The notes: generated from the sequence alone by a model not told the origin. Shown: positions 41,654 through 50,864, counted from the first letter of the stretch. The stretch: DNA of 60,951 nt from Treponema sp. (GCA_017469785.1 JAFUFU010000050.1:1-60951), one strand, 5' to 3'. Numbers and translations: made by a program.

Positions 41654-43951
41654 TTATTTGTTCAAAAGCTTAAAGCATTTTAATTCAGTATTGTAGGCGA
41701 CACCAAAATCATCGTCTTTCTTTGGATATGTTCCACGAAGGAAGAATTCTTCTAGCAGATTAACATAATACAAGGCAACCTTGTCGGAAGGATTTTGCTC
41801 CGAAAGTGATTTGAATTTCTGTACAGCTCCCTCATAGTCAGCCTGATCAAAGGCGGTCATGGCTTTTTCCCAGTCAGAAGCATACTGAACAAGGAAAGCG
41901 TCAGCCTTTGATGCGAGTGAGAGTGGTTCATAAAGATTGAGAGGCGTGTTTACATTCACCACTTGAACCTTGTCGAGGCGGCGGCAGATGAATTCATCTC
42001 CCAGCTGGCGGAATGTTTCCTCGCTGACGAGAATTCCGAAAGTGCCGTACTGCTTGTTTACTCCTTCAAGACGGCTTGCGAGGTTCACATTGTTTCCCAT
42101 CATGGTATAGTTCTTTTTGTTTTCGCTTCCCATGTAGCCGGCAATCATCTCACCGGAGTTTATTCCGATGCGGGTAAAGATTTCCTTGCCGTTTATGACC
42201 ATAAGCTTGAAGGCAGAATACAAATCCTCGCTCATGGTTTCAGGTTTTGCCTTGGAGGCCACGGAGCGGATTTCTTCGTTCATGAGTTTTTCGCTGGCTT
42301 TCATATTCAAAGCCGCACGGACAGCACGACGTGCATGGTCTGCCATTTTAAGAGGAGCTCCTACCAGAGCTACAATGGCATCTCCTTCGTATTTATCGAT
42401 TGTTCCGCCCTCAGCCATGATTATGTCGCTCATTTTGGTAAGGTAATAGTTCAAAAGAGCAACGAGTTGTGCCGCCGAAAGCAATTCACTGAAAGAAGAG
42501 AATTTGCGGATATCAGTGAAAATAGCAGACATTTCGATACTTTCACCGCCCAGCTTGAAACTGTCAGGATGGACTACAATCTGATTGACAATTTCCTTTG
42601 AAAGACACTGGCTGAAAGCGTTCGTAATGAATTTCTTGTCTTTTGCAGCCATGAAAAATCCAATGATAATCGAAGAAACGTAAGTTAAAAACGTTGAAAT
42701 CAATGGAACGGTCTGCCCCACATAAATACGTGTAATTCGATAGAAAACCACGAGAAGGGTTTCAGAAAGAAGAACGACAATGAATCCGTGGATGATTTTC
42801 CCGGAAGTCGATTTAACGATAAAAGATACATAAACAAGCAGCAATGCAAAGAAAAGGGCGTAAATGATTGAGACAATGGCAGGAGCCTCTCCGACAAAAT
42901 CCCCGTTTAAGACCTGATTTGCGAAGGTATAGTGAACACCAGGAAGAGGATATTGGGCTTCGTATTGATTTACACCATAGTCAGAGGTGCTTGTGGCGCA
43001 GGTTCCGATGATACAGAGAGCCGACGGAAGCTTTTTTCTGAGCTCGGTGCAAAGGTTCATGTATTCATCCACGTATTCTTCCTCGCCGTCTTCTTCCATA
43101 TACATTTTAAGCTGAACGACGCGATATATGTCGCCAATAGAAAGATAATTGTAATCGTCAAACTGTATTGGCGGATATTTGAGGATGACTTTTCCGTCGT
43201 TTCCTCTTGGAATCACGATGTTTTTTGCTCCAGATGAAGTCTGCGCATTCTGGAGGGTGATTTTCCTGTTTTCAACGATGACGTCCGGATTTCCCAGCTT
43301 TTTGAGGACTGCCGGAAATGTGAGATGGGAATAATACTCTCCGTCATATTTGACAAGGGCATTCACCCGCCTGTAATAATTGTCCCGGTCGGGATCGGCA
43401 TTCACACAGCCTGCACCTACGGCATTTTTAAGGAAATTCGGGATTGTGATCTGAACGCCTGTATATTCCTTTGTAATCCTGTCATTTTTGGCGGTTAGAT
43501 TTTTGACGGCGCATTTTTCCTGAAAGATTTCCCTTTCATAATCTTCGATGTGGGAATAATAGTCGAATGTAAAATTGAGATAGGTGATTTTTGATTTTTC
43601 AAGGGCGGCTTCCATCACGTCATCGGGATAGAAAGGCTCAAAATCACTGTTTACGGCAGCCTTTGCGTCGTCGATGAAACTCAAATCGAATACGACGGAA
43701 TCGGCCCCCATTTCTTCCATGACGGAAATACAACCCGCATAGATGTCGCGGGTGAAAGGAAATGTGCCAATCAATTCAATGGCATAATCATCGATTCCCA
43801 CCATGACAACATCATCGCGAATGGCCGTGGGCGGTAAAATTCTCTGATTCAAGTCAGCGAGTTTTGCGTCGCTACTTGTAAAAAGAAACAAAGAACTTAT
43901 CGCCACGCAAATGAGCGGAGTTAAAAAAACAAGTAACTTCCGGCTGTTCAT
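41654..43951 (-). CDS. CHASE2-domain class III adenylate/guanylate cyclase
   Basis: 765-residue membrane sensor. It has an N-terminal anchor, an extracytoplasmic CHASE2 domain (about 30-335: VVMVGIDDYAIELIGTFPFTRDIYAG, ADSVVFDLSFID), three membrane segments (about 345-430), then a class IIIb cyclase domain (about 470-650). The cyclase residues are present: metal Asp in FTDIRKFSSFSEL, TIDKYEGDAIVALVG with the base-contact Lys and second metal Asp, and YTMMGNNVNLASRLEG with Thr, Asn and Arg. The C-terminal 75 residues look TPR-like. Its product is probably cAMP. It is encoded 5 bases after a FecR-like protein, a known partner type for CHASE2 cyclases. Confidence 0.9.
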   Translation of the reverse strand: MNSRKLLVFLTPLICVAISSLFLFTSSDAKLADLNQRILPPTAIRDDVVMVGIDDYAIELIGTFPFTRDIYAGCISVMEEMGADSVVFDLSFIDDAKAAVNSDFEPFYPDDVMEAALEKSKITYLNFTFDYYSHIEDYEREIFQEKCAVKNLTAKNDRITKEYTGVQITIPNFLKNAVGAGCVNADPDRDNYYRRVNALVKYDGEYYSHLTFPAVLKKLGNPDVIVENRKITLQNAQTSSGAKNIVIPRGNDGKVILKYPPIQFDDYNYLSIGDIYRVVQLKMYMEEDGEEEYVDEYMNLCTELRKKLPSALCIIGTCATSTSDYGVNQYEAQYPLPGVHYTFANQVLNGDFVGEAPAIVSIIYALFFALLLVYVSFIVKSTSGKIIHGFIVVLLSETLLVVFYRITRIYVGQTVPLISTFLTYVSSIIIGFFMAAKDKKFITNAFSQCLSKEIVNQIVVHPDSFKLGGESIEMSAIFTDIRKFSSFSELLSAAQLVALLNYYLTKMSDIIMAEGGTIDKYEGDAIVALVGAPLKMADHARRAVRAALNMKASEKLMNEEIRSVASKAKPETMSEDLYSAFKLMVINGKEIFTRIGINSGEMIAGYMGSENKKNYTMMGNNVNLASRLEGVNKQYGTFGILVSEETFRQLGDEFICRRLDKVQVVNVNTPLNLYEPLSLASKADAFLVQYASDWEKAMTAFDQADYEGAVQKFKSLSEQNPSDKVALYYVNLLEEFFLRGTYPKKDDDFGVAYNTELKCFKLLNK

Positions 43952-43956
43952 CAGAA

Positions 43957-44325
43957 CTACTCGTCGAGTTTGCCAGCTTCCATTACGTCAGATGCCCGAG
44001 AAGCCGCAGTAGCTGTTCCCTTGCCTTTTTTAGCGAGAGGGCTGGCGACTTCATTTTTTGTGGCAATCAACTCCGCCACAGTAGCTTTTTTGGGAATGCG
44101 GAGAGTAATGTCTTTTCCATCTACATTGAGGACAATTTTTGAATTTTCGCCCAGTGTGATAAATGTTTCGTCCTGAACCGTAATTCCGACTGTAACTGGT
44201 TTTGCCTTTGCTTTTGGAGAATCAGCATAAGTCACCTTTCCGGCGACACCCTTTACTTCATAACTTGCAGCGAACAAAAGCCCACCCATAAAAGCCGCAA
44301 CTATGACAGTAAGTAATTTTTTCAT
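43957..44325 (-). CDS. Small exported FecR-like protein
   Basis: 122 residues with a cleavable signal peptide (MKKLLTVIVAAFMGGLLFAAS). The mature part, YEVKGVAGKVTYADSPKAKAKPVTVGITVQDETFITLGENSKIVLNVDGK in outline, matches the FecR beta-fold pattern (V.G.V.......V..G..V..G..I.TG..S...L...G). The C-terminus is Lys/Ala-rich. It lies directly upstream of the CHASE2 cyclase and could be its periplasmic signal partner. FecR family membership is by pattern only. Confidence 0.7.
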   Translation of the reverse strand: MKKLLTVIVAAFMGGLLFAASYEVKGVAGKVTYADSPKAKAKPVTVGITVQDETFITLGENSKIVLNVDGKDITLRIPKKATVAELIATKNEVASPLAKKGKGTATAASRASDVMEAGKLDE

Positions 44326-44365
44326 AAGAAACCTCCTGATGTTTCCTTTCCTGATTTTACAGGAT

Positions 44366-45934
44366 TCAACGTAAATATTTTAAAACTTTTTCAACTGACG
44401 GTAATTCTATATCCGCATCAGATTCCGGAATGCCAACGGCCTTATAAATTTTCCAGGCATCCTTGAGCGGATAAAGCGTGGCTTCATTTGATTCTGCCGC
44501 TTTCTTCCATTGATTATAACCAGCTTTGCAGGCCGTTTCAAGGTTATCCTGACAAAGAGTTGTCTCAAGAGGAATCCACACTATTCCGTCTTGAATGATA
44601 AATGGTGTTTTTAATCCTGCCGCGTCCTCTGGCTTGATTCCAGCGTCAAAAGCCATGAGAATGTGACCTGGAATCGTGATGAAAGCTGTCGAGATTCCGA
44701 TTGATTCAAAAATAGCGCAGTTCAGAATCGAAAGGTCATCACAGTCTCCTCCAGAATACAAAAGCGTCTGGTATGGGAACTGAAGAAAATCGATTGCCGC
44801 CGTCTCGCCGGAAGAAAACGGACTGGTCGGGTCTCTCACATAGCTCAGGCCGAAAGCCTTCAGCGTGGCAAAGATTCCCTTGGCGAAGGCGATGTTCTGA
44901 CTTTCGGCCTGTGGACTTGACTTCAAAACGATTGACTTTGCCAGCCGGGAAATCTTATTGGCAGCTCCGTCATGGATGCTCACAAAGGCCGCCGCCCGCT
45001 TGTCGTCATACCAGTCCATGGCGTTTCTGTTCAGGGCGGTAAAATCAATAGTCTGTTCACGGCGAATCTGCTTTCCCAGAGCGCGGTATGTCAGGATTAC
45101 TTTTCCCTCAGTCTTATGCTCGGAAAGGGATTCCAATATGGTTTCGTTTATGAAAGCCGTCAAATCCACGGTAAAATATTCGCTCATCTCAAGGCTCTTA
45201 AAAAAAGCGCATTTTTTTGGCATGGTCATGTATTCGGGAATCAGCAATGAAATCGTCACATCTGTGATTTTCGTGTCCTCATCATTGAAGAGAATCATGG
45301 TTCCCAAAGGATTATCATTGTAATAGTTGTAAAAAACCGGGAAAATCGGCTCGATTTCGTATTCATCGATTTCAACATGATTTTTAGCGAAAACACCCCT
45401 GGAAAAACTGTATTTAACGCTCAGCGCCAGATCGATTTTCTTTGCGAAGGAATCAGGTTTGTAGTAAAAATCAGAAAATCCAGCGGAGACTCCGAATTTC
45501 AGTTCAGGCCGGAAATAATAGTCTCCGAAAACCCTCGCTCCAAAAAGAAGCCCGCTCTGCCCTTCCGTTTGCTTTTCGTCCACCCGGGGAAACTTCCAGA
45601 AGCCACCGTAAAGCTGCCCTCCCAACGCAAAGCGATCGTGGAATCGGAAAAGATAGGTGCAGGCAAGGTCAAAGGAATTTAAAATCGTGTCATCAAGAGT
45701 CTTTGCCTTTATGTCAGTGAATTCGGTCTGCAGTGAAAATCCGATTTTGTCTCTGGTGCGGAGAGTAAATGGATAAAAATCAAGGGAAAAAAGTCCTGAA
45801 AAACCGTTGTCAAAACCATCGTTCAGATGGAAATCAAGGCCCGGCATAAAAGCGACTTCAAAATCAGATGAAAAAACCGGCTTCACAAAAAAAGCGGAAA
45901 AAATCATCGCGAAGAGAAAAAATGACTTTTTCAT
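44366..45934 (-). CDS. Exported protein with beta-rich N-terminus and transglutaminase-like protease domain (intact)
   Basis: 522 residues. The signal peptide is 1-22. An aromatic, strand-rich region (about 23-185) looks like an outer-membrane barrel half. A middle beta domain follows (185-300), then a transglutaminase/papain-like domain (about 330-480) with Cys398 in SGGDCDDLS, His424 in IPGHILMAFD, and an acidic residue in WIPLETTL (about 457), the usual triad order. It may cleave or crosslink envelope protein or peptidoglycan-linked peptides. It is a paralogue of the next gene upstream (45938-47827), which has lost the Cys and His. Substrate unknown. Confidence 0.75.
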   Translation of the reverse strand: MKKSFFLFAMIFSAFFVKPVFSSDFEVAFMPGLDFHLNDGFDNGFSGLFSLDFYPFTLRTRDKIGFSLQTEFTDIKAKTLDDTILNSFDLACTYLFRFHDRFALGGQLYGGFWKFPRVDEKQTEGQSGLLFGARVFGDYYFRPELKFGVSAGFSDFYYKPDSFAKKIDLALSVKYSFSRGVFAKNHVEIDEYEIEPIFPVFYNYYNDNPLGTMILFNDEDTKITDVTISLLIPEYMTMPKKCAFFKSLEMSEYFTVDLTAFINETILESLSEHKTEGKVILTYRALGKQIRREQTIDFTALNRNAMDWYDDKRAAAFVSIHDGAANKISRLAKSIVLKSSPQAESQNIAFAKGIFATLKAFGLSYVRDPTSPFSSGETAAIDFLQFPYQTLLYSGGDCDDLSILNCAIFESIGISTAFITIPGHILMAFDAGIKPEDAAGLKTPFIIQDGIVWIPLETTLCQDNLETACKAGYNQWKKAAESNEATLYPLKDAWKIYKAVGIPESDADIELPSVEKVLKYLR

Positions 45935-45937
45935 GGT

Positions 45938-47827
45938 CTAATCTCCGATAAGAATCTGGATTTTCCTGATATTTGAAAGTGCCGTAGGATTATCCTTGTC
46001 TTTCTCCAGAACCTTCTGATACATTTCAAGGGCAGCTTTGTAGTTTTTCTGGGCGGAATAGACCAGCCCCATATTGTTCCATGCAGCTGTGGTGTTCAGT
46101 TTTTTGTATTCAGAAAGGGCCTCGTCATAGCGGCCTGAACGGACATAGGTGTCAGCCAGAAGTTTTGTATCACCCGAAGCCTTGAAACGCGTGATAAGCT
46201 CAGCCAAATCATTATTTATATAGAAAGAAATCGCATCGTCAACGGCTTTTAAGACATCGTTTTTAGGAGGATTTTTGTAAGAGCCTTTGTAGCCACTGAA
46301 AGAAACCGGCGGAAATTCTTTCCATGCGCTGTGAACGCTGACAATCTTGTAAGGAAAGGCCTGCCCCACGGAAAGTTTTTTCTGAATACGGCTGAGTTTT
46401 TCTCCCGCGGAAAGACGCGCTTTTGTAAATCCCCGGTCAAACTGGGACATTGCAAGGGCTAGCCAGGTTGTGTTTTCATCTGAGAGAACCGAATCCTCGC
46501 CGAAGTTATTTGATTTTTTTTCGGGAGCAATTTCCGTGTCCACAAGTACGATAAAGTCATCGTCAAGGGCGACAAACCCGGTTGCAATTCCAAAGCTCTC
46601 AAGGCAGGAGCAGACAAGAATCCCCAAATCGTCATAATCACCGCCAAGCAGGCTCAAAGTTTGCAGCGGATATTGAATTGAATCAGTGTCTTCCGAAAGC
46701 CTGTAATGGCTGTAAGGAGTTAGTTTGTCTTCTGAATAGACGATGCCGGAGAGTCGGAGGCCTTCCATAATCGCAGCCGCATACTGGAAAGGAGAATTCA
46801 TACCTGTTTTTAAGTTGTTGGTTTCAACGCCGGCTATGTATTTTGCCGCTTCGAGGATTTCAGGCGTGGTGCTGCTGATGAAACAGACTAAAGAGTCTAT
46901 GTTGAATTCGCTGTCATTCCATGAAAAGGCGTTCCGGTGCTTTACATCAAGGATAAGGGGCTTTATTTCAGTCATCGCCTTTCCCAAAAAACGGTAGGTA
47001 AGGACAAGCTCACCGATAACTTTTCCGTCTTCGCCGTAGCGGAGAATTTCAGGGGAAAAATCTGCATAAACCGGAACCGTCTCGCCCCTGTGACGGCGCA
47101 AAATAGGAATCTCGAAAGATTCGCGCTCAGTCGTCGTGTACTTTCCGGCCCTGAAAGAGACATAAACATCCTGCATTTCCGCAGAGGATTCGTTTTGAAT
47201 GAAGGCATAGCCGATAGGACTCTGCTTATACAAGGCTGAATAGACAGGAAAAGTCGGAAAATCCTGATTAAATTCCATGGCAAAGGAATCGGAAGAAGAC
47301 TTCCCCCTGCTTGAAAAATTGAATTTCAGGCTCAAACCTGCAAAATAAGAAGAGATGAATTTTGAAGAATCAAGATAAAAGGACTCATAGCCTGCCAATC
47401 CACTGAGAATAAAGGAAGGAGTGAATCGGAAGCCCATCTCGCAAAAAGTCCGCCAGTAAAGTCCTGAGCCGCTGTCGGTGACACCGGGGGAATTGATGGA
47501 AATATCGTGAAAACCAAAGGAAGCGTTTGCGCTGACATACATTCGTGAAAGGGGGAAATAATAAACGCCACCGCTTACCCCTCCCATGAAGATATTGAAA
47601 TTTTCATCGAGGGATTTTTGCCTGATGGCTTTGTAGCCCCCTTCGACCCCCACTACACAGAAATTGAAAAGATCAATGTCTGCGTTCACCATGCCACCGT
47701 AGCCTGAACCGAGTTTTTCATTGTCGGGAAAAGCCGAACCAGAACTTATGCGGAGGGCAAAATCAACAGCCGAAAGCCTGAACGAGAAAATGCAGATTAG
47801 GGGAATCAGAAAAAGAATCTTTTTCAT
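45938..47827 (-). CDS. Paralogous exported protein with inactivated transglutaminase-like domain and TPR tail
   Basis: 629 residues from ATG 47827 (signal peptide MKKILFLIPLICIFSFRLSA); the open frame reaches 48028, but the extra part lies partly inside cbiF and lacks a signal sequence. It has the same architecture as the following gene: beta-rich N-terminus, middle domain, transglutaminase-like fold. At the aligned positions Cys398 is Tyr (LGGDYDDLG) and His424 is Asp (LDDDFIVL), so it should be catalytically dead. It adds two or three TPR repeats (about 553-625: YVRSGRYDEALSEYKKLN, WNNMGLVYSAQKNYKAALEMY). It probably scaffolds or regulates the active paralogue 3 bases downstream. Confidence 0.75.
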   Translation of the reverse strand: MKKILFLIPLICIFSFRLSAVDFALRISSGSAFPDNEKLGSGYGGMVNADIDLFNFCVVGVEGGYKAIRQKSLDENFNIFMGGVSGGVYYFPLSRMYVSANASFGFHDISINSPGVTDSGSGLYWRTFCEMGFRFTPSFILSGLAGYESFYLDSSKFISSYFAGLSLKFNFSSRGKSSSDSFAMEFNQDFPTFPVYSALYKQSPIGYAFIQNESSAEMQDVYVSFRAGKYTTTERESFEIPILRRHRGETVPVYADFSPEILRYGEDGKVIGELVLTYRFLGKAMTEIKPLILDVKHRNAFSWNDSEFNIDSLVCFISSTTPEILEAAKYIAGVETNNLKTGMNSPFQYAAAIMEGLRLSGIVYSEDKLTPYSHYRLSEDTDSIQYPLQTLSLLGGDYDDLGILVCSCLESFGIATGFVALDDDFIVLVDTEIAPEKKSNNFGEDSVLSDENTTWLALAMSQFDRGFTKARLSAGEKLSRIQKKLSVGQAFPYKIVSVHSAWKEFPPVSFSGYKGSYKNPPKNDVLKAVDDAISFYINNDLAELITRFKASGDTKLLADTYVRSGRYDEALSEYKKLNTTAAWNNMGLVYSAQKNYKAALEMYQKVLEKDKDNPTALSNIRKIQILIGD

Positions 47828-47945
47828 TTTACCAGATCCTTTATTAGAGTCTAACACAAATCGAAAAGAATTTCTCGCCGGTATTGCCGGCTCTTTATTG
47901 ACAGCAAGGCAGAAAGCATCCGTGCCCAGACAGAATGGAAAGTCA

Positions 47946-48704
47946 TCAAGCTTTTCCTTCCCGAAATTCCGTCGTAAAGGAAGGATCATAGAGCCTGGAG
48001 CGGGAGTAATTGCTGTGAGAAAGCACATCGCCTACGATAATAAGGGCTGTTTTTGAAATTCCCTTGGACTTTGCCGATTCTGCCAGCGTTCCCACCGTGC
48101 AAAGGACGCGCTTTTCGTCGTTCCATGTCGCCTTGTAAACCAGGGCGGCCGGCGTCTCGGGAGAAAGACCAGCTTCAAGAAGCTCGGCCTGCACTTTTTC
48201 GGTCATGCCGGAGCTTAAAAAAAGCACCAGGGTGGCCTTGTGCCGGGCCAGGGAGCGGAGTTTTTCCTTTTCGGGAACAGATGTCCTTCCTTCCAGGCGG
48301 CTGATGATGACCGTCTGGCTTACGCCTGGGAGAGTGTACTCAAGATTCAAGCTTGAGGCTGCCCCACAGAAAGAGCTTACTCCAGGAACAGACTCATATT
48401 TTATACCGAGCCTGTCCAGCTCATCCATCTGCTCACGGATTGCGCCGTAAAGGCTGGGGTCGCCTGTATGCAGACGAACGGTTGTCAGTCCTTCTTTTTC
48501 CGCTTTTTTCATGGCTTCAAGCACTTCTTCAAGGGTCATTTCGGCACTATTATAAATTTGTGCACATCCTGAGCAATATTCAAGCAAGTCTTTATTGACC
48601 AGAGAACCAGCATAAATCACAACATCAGCTTTTTGAAGCAATTTTTGCCCACGAACCGTAATCAAATCCACTGCTCCCGGTCCTGCCCCGACAAAATAAA
48701 TCAT
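47946..48704 (-). CDS. cbiF: Cobalt-precorrin-4 C11-methyltransferase CbiF/CobM
   Basis: SAM-dependent tetrapyrrole methylase (252 residues). It begins IYFVGAGPGAVDLITVRGQKLLQKADVVIYAGSLVN, the CbiF/CobM signature. VRLHTGDPSLYGAIREQMDEL, PGVSSFCGAAS and LPGVSQTVIISRLEGRTSVPE follow in order. Its start overlaps the cbiD stop by 4 bases (ATGA). Downstream the next same-strand gene is the TPR/transglutaminase-like protein, 118 bases away. Confidence 0.94.
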   Translation of the reverse strand: MIYFVGAGPGAVDLITVRGQKLLQKADVVIYAGSLVNKDLLEYCSGCAQIYNSAEMTLEEVLEAMKKAEKEGLTTVRLHTGDPSLYGAIREQMDELDRLGIKYESVPGVSSFCGAASSLNLEYTLPGVSQTVIISRLEGRTSVPEKEKLRSLARHKATLVLFLSSGMTEKVQAELLEAGLSPETPAALVYKATWNDEKRVLCTVGTLAESAKSKGISKTALIIVGDVLSHSNYSRSRLYDPSFTTEFREGKA

Positions 48705-49945
48705 CTCTGCGCCTCCCGAATAAATTCTTTTGCTTTTTCAGTATATCCTAAAAGCCCGTGCTCTTTAGTAAAAATCACGACTTCCGTTTCGATTTCATTG
48801 CCAGCCCATTCCGTCATCTGAACCTGAATCCGCCGGGAAATCTCTTTCATAATAAGAGCCCGCGTCTTTCCCTTATCAATGGAATCCAAAACATGAATGG
48901 CCTGTTCGGTCGAAATACATTCAGTAAGTTGTATATATATAGAAGAAAACGTATTTTTGGAGACAAAACCACTGCTGATTTCGGAAAGAATCTCCATTCT
49001 ATGATCGCCGTATTTCGAGTGGGTGTTTTTGATTCCTCCCGCAACCTTAATCAGCTTTCCGATGTGACCACAGAAAAGGATTTTTTTGAAGCCGGTTTTT
49101 CGCGCTTTTTGGACTGAATCATAGACGAAATTTGAGCAATGCACCGCCCTTTCCACAGAAAAACCGAATTCCTCCTGAAGAAAATCTGCGCCATAATTTC
49201 CGGGAACAAGGCTCAGCACCGAAAAGCCCTGCGCTTTCCGCACGTTCATTTCTATCTGAATCGTGTCCAAAATCGCTTGCTCGCTCATTGGCTCGACAAT
49301 TCCGCTGGTTCCGAGAATTGATATTCCCCCGGTAATTCCAAGCTTAGGATTGAAGGTCTGTCTGGCGATTTCCTCACCCCCAGGAACGCTTATCTCGACT
49401 TCAAGATTTTCAGGAATACAGGCATCCGGGTGCCGAGAATTGAATCCTTCCAGCTCCTGACGAAGCCCGTCAAGAATCATTTTCCGAGGCACGCGGTTGA
49501 TTGCCGCTTCCCCGACTTTCTGATCAAGGCCGGGCAAAGTGACGCGCCCCACCCCCTTTCCGCCGAGGATTTTTATTCCCCAGTTCCTGTTTTCACTTTC
49601 GTTTGATTTTTCCTTTCCGTTACGTTGAGAATTTGTGACTTTTTTTCTTACTGTGGAGAAAATTTTGATACCATTGGTCACGTCAGGATCGCTTCCGCTG
49701 AATTTCTGCACCGCGCATGAGGCTTCGTTTTCTGAAATCTCCTGGTCTGAAATCTCAATGCAGACTTTAATTCCCTTGGGCGTGGTGAGAATTACGTATG
49801 AAAGATTTTCCCCGGTCAAAAGCATTCTTGCCGCTGCCATACTGGCAGCCGTCGCGCAAGTTCCGGTGGTAAATCCGATGTCTGGTTCCTTGGACTCTTT
49901 GAGGAGAAAAAAAGATTTTGTAGGGTTTTCCCGCCTTTCCATCAC
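48701..49945 (-). CDS. cbiD: Cobalt-precorrin-5B C1-methyltransferase CbiD
   Basis: Methylates C1 in the anaerobic corrin pathway. It has the diagnostic N-terminal GFTTGTCATAASMAAARML, then GGKGVGRVTLPGLDQKVGEAAINRVPRKMI, GISILGTSGIVEPMSEQA, and FCGHIGKLIKVAGGIKNTHSKYGDHRMEI. The first codon is GTG with ATG immediately after; the ribosome binding site is weak. The 414 residues are slightly over the norm owing to a divergent loop (NSQRNGKEKSNESENRN). It is the first gene of B12 operon 2, and its presence marks the oxygen-independent route. Confidence 0.94.
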   Translation of the reverse strand: MMERRENPTKSFFLLKESKEPDIGFTTGTCATAASMAAARMLLTGENLSYVILTTPKGIKVCIEISDQEISENEASCAVQKFSGSDPDVTNGIKIFSTVRKKVTNSQRNGKEKSNESENRNWGIKILGGKGVGRVTLPGLDQKVGEAAINRVPRKMILDGLRQELEGFNSRHPDACIPENLEVEISVPGGEEIARQTFNPKLGITGGISILGTSGIVEPMSEQAILDTIQIEMNVRKAQGFSVLSLVPGNYGADFLQEEFGFSVERAVHCSNFVYDSVQKARKTGFKKILFCGHIGKLIKVAGGIKNTHSKYGDHRMEILSEISSGFVSKNTFSSIYIQLTECISTEQAIHVLDSIDKGKTRALIMKEISRRIQVQMTEWAGNEIETEVVIFTKEHGLLGYTEKAKEFIREAQR

Positions 49946-49984
49946 TTTATTTTATCACAAAATGAGATTTTTGTACGAATTATA

Positions 49985-50004
49985 GAGTTAGCTATTGCTA
50001 ACTC
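49985..50004. promoter_or_regulatory. Perfect 20-base palindrome between cbiD and the dehydrogenase gene
   Basis: GAGTTAGC-TATT-GCTAACTC, an 8-bp perfect inverted repeat in the divergent promoter region. It sits immediately upstream of the -35 box of the plus-strand promoter (TTGCAT 50006-50011, TATAAT 50029-50034). Position and symmetry suggest an operator; it lacks a U-run suited to either neighbouring gene end. Confidence 0.5.
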
Positions 50005-50005
50005 T

Positions 50006-50034
50006 TTGCATATTTTTCATATGTGATATATAAT
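50006..50034 (+). promoter_or_regulatory. Promoter of the short-chain dehydrogenase gene
   Basis: TTGCAT (50006-50011), 17-base spacer, perfect TATAAT (50029-50034), then AGGAGG and ATG at 50051. Confidence 0.65.
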
Positions 50035-50050
50035 TTAAGCAGGAGGTTTT

Positions 50051-50824
50051 ATGAAATCATATTTTGACTTAACAAATCAGGTTGCGGTTATTACAGGATG
50101 TTCAACAGGACTCGGAGTACAAATGGCAAAGGCTCTTGCAAATCAAGGTGCAAAAATTGTGGCCATTGCCCGCCGCAAAGAAAAAATCGACGAAGTTGCA
50201 AAAGAAATTGCCGACACATATAAAGTTGAGACTCTCGCCATCCCCTGCGACATCACGGATACAGAACGTGTAAATGCGGCAATCGATGAAGTAGTTGCAA
50301 AATTTGGAAGAATTGACATTTTGATTAACAATGCCGGAACTGGAGCTGTTGCCCCGGCTGAGGACATTACGGACGATCAGTTCAACGGAGAATTGAATGT
50401 CGATCTCGGCGGCACATTCAAGGTTGCACGCGCCGTGGCTAAAAAAGCGATGATTCCTGCAAAATACGGAAGAATCATCAACATCGCTTCTATGTATGGC
50501 CTTGTCGGAAACAAAGTCGCTCCTTGTTCACCATATCACGCGGCAAAAGGCGGTGTCGTAAATCTTACACGCGGCCTGGCTTCTGAATGGGGAAAATACA
50601 ATATCAACGTAAATGCGATTTGTCCTGGATATTTCTACAGCCCGCTCACAAAGGAGACTCTAGACTCTGACTTCTTCCAGCAGAATGCGCGCACCATGAT
50701 TCCGCTCTCACGCTATGGAAATGAAGGCGAGCTTGATACTGCGGCAATATTCCTTTCAAGTCCTGCATCAAGCTATGTGACAGGTGTAATTCTGCCAGTT
50801 GACGGCGGATACACCACAATGTAG
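50051..50824 (+). CDS. Short-chain dehydrogenase/reductase (gluconate 5-dehydrogenase-like)
   Basis: 257-residue classical SDR. It has the cofactor motif TGCSTGLGVQMAKAL, NNAG at about residue 95, catalytic Ser in INIASMYGLVG and the YHAAK pair (Tyr, Lys), then the C-terminal VTGVILPVDGGYTTM. The family reduces or oxidises sugars and sugar acids; resemblance to gluconate 5-dehydrogenase (IdnO type) is by overall look only. AGGAGG is 6 bases before ATG. It is monocistronic, between its own promoter and the terminator at 50865. Confidence 0.85.
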   Translation: MKSYFDLTNQVAVITGCSTGLGVQMAKALANQGAKIVAIARRKEKIDEVAKEIADTYKVETLAIPCDITDTERVNAAIDEVVAKFGRIDILINNAGTGAVAPAEDITDDQFNGELNVDLGGTFKVARAVAKKAMIPAKYGRIINIASMYGLVGNKVAPCSPYHAAKGGVVNLTRGLASEWGKYNINVNAICPGYFYSPLTKETLDSDFFQQNARTMIPLSRYGNEGELDTAAIFLSSPASSYVTGVILPVDGGYTTM

Positions 50825-50864
50825 TAAAACTGAAATTCATTACAGGATTTTCTTTATTTGCCTG

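Noticed and set aside
41963..42601. Plus-strand 212-codon open frame inside the CHASE2 cyclase gene
   Set aside because: Mirror of the cyclase catalytic domain; no motif of its own.
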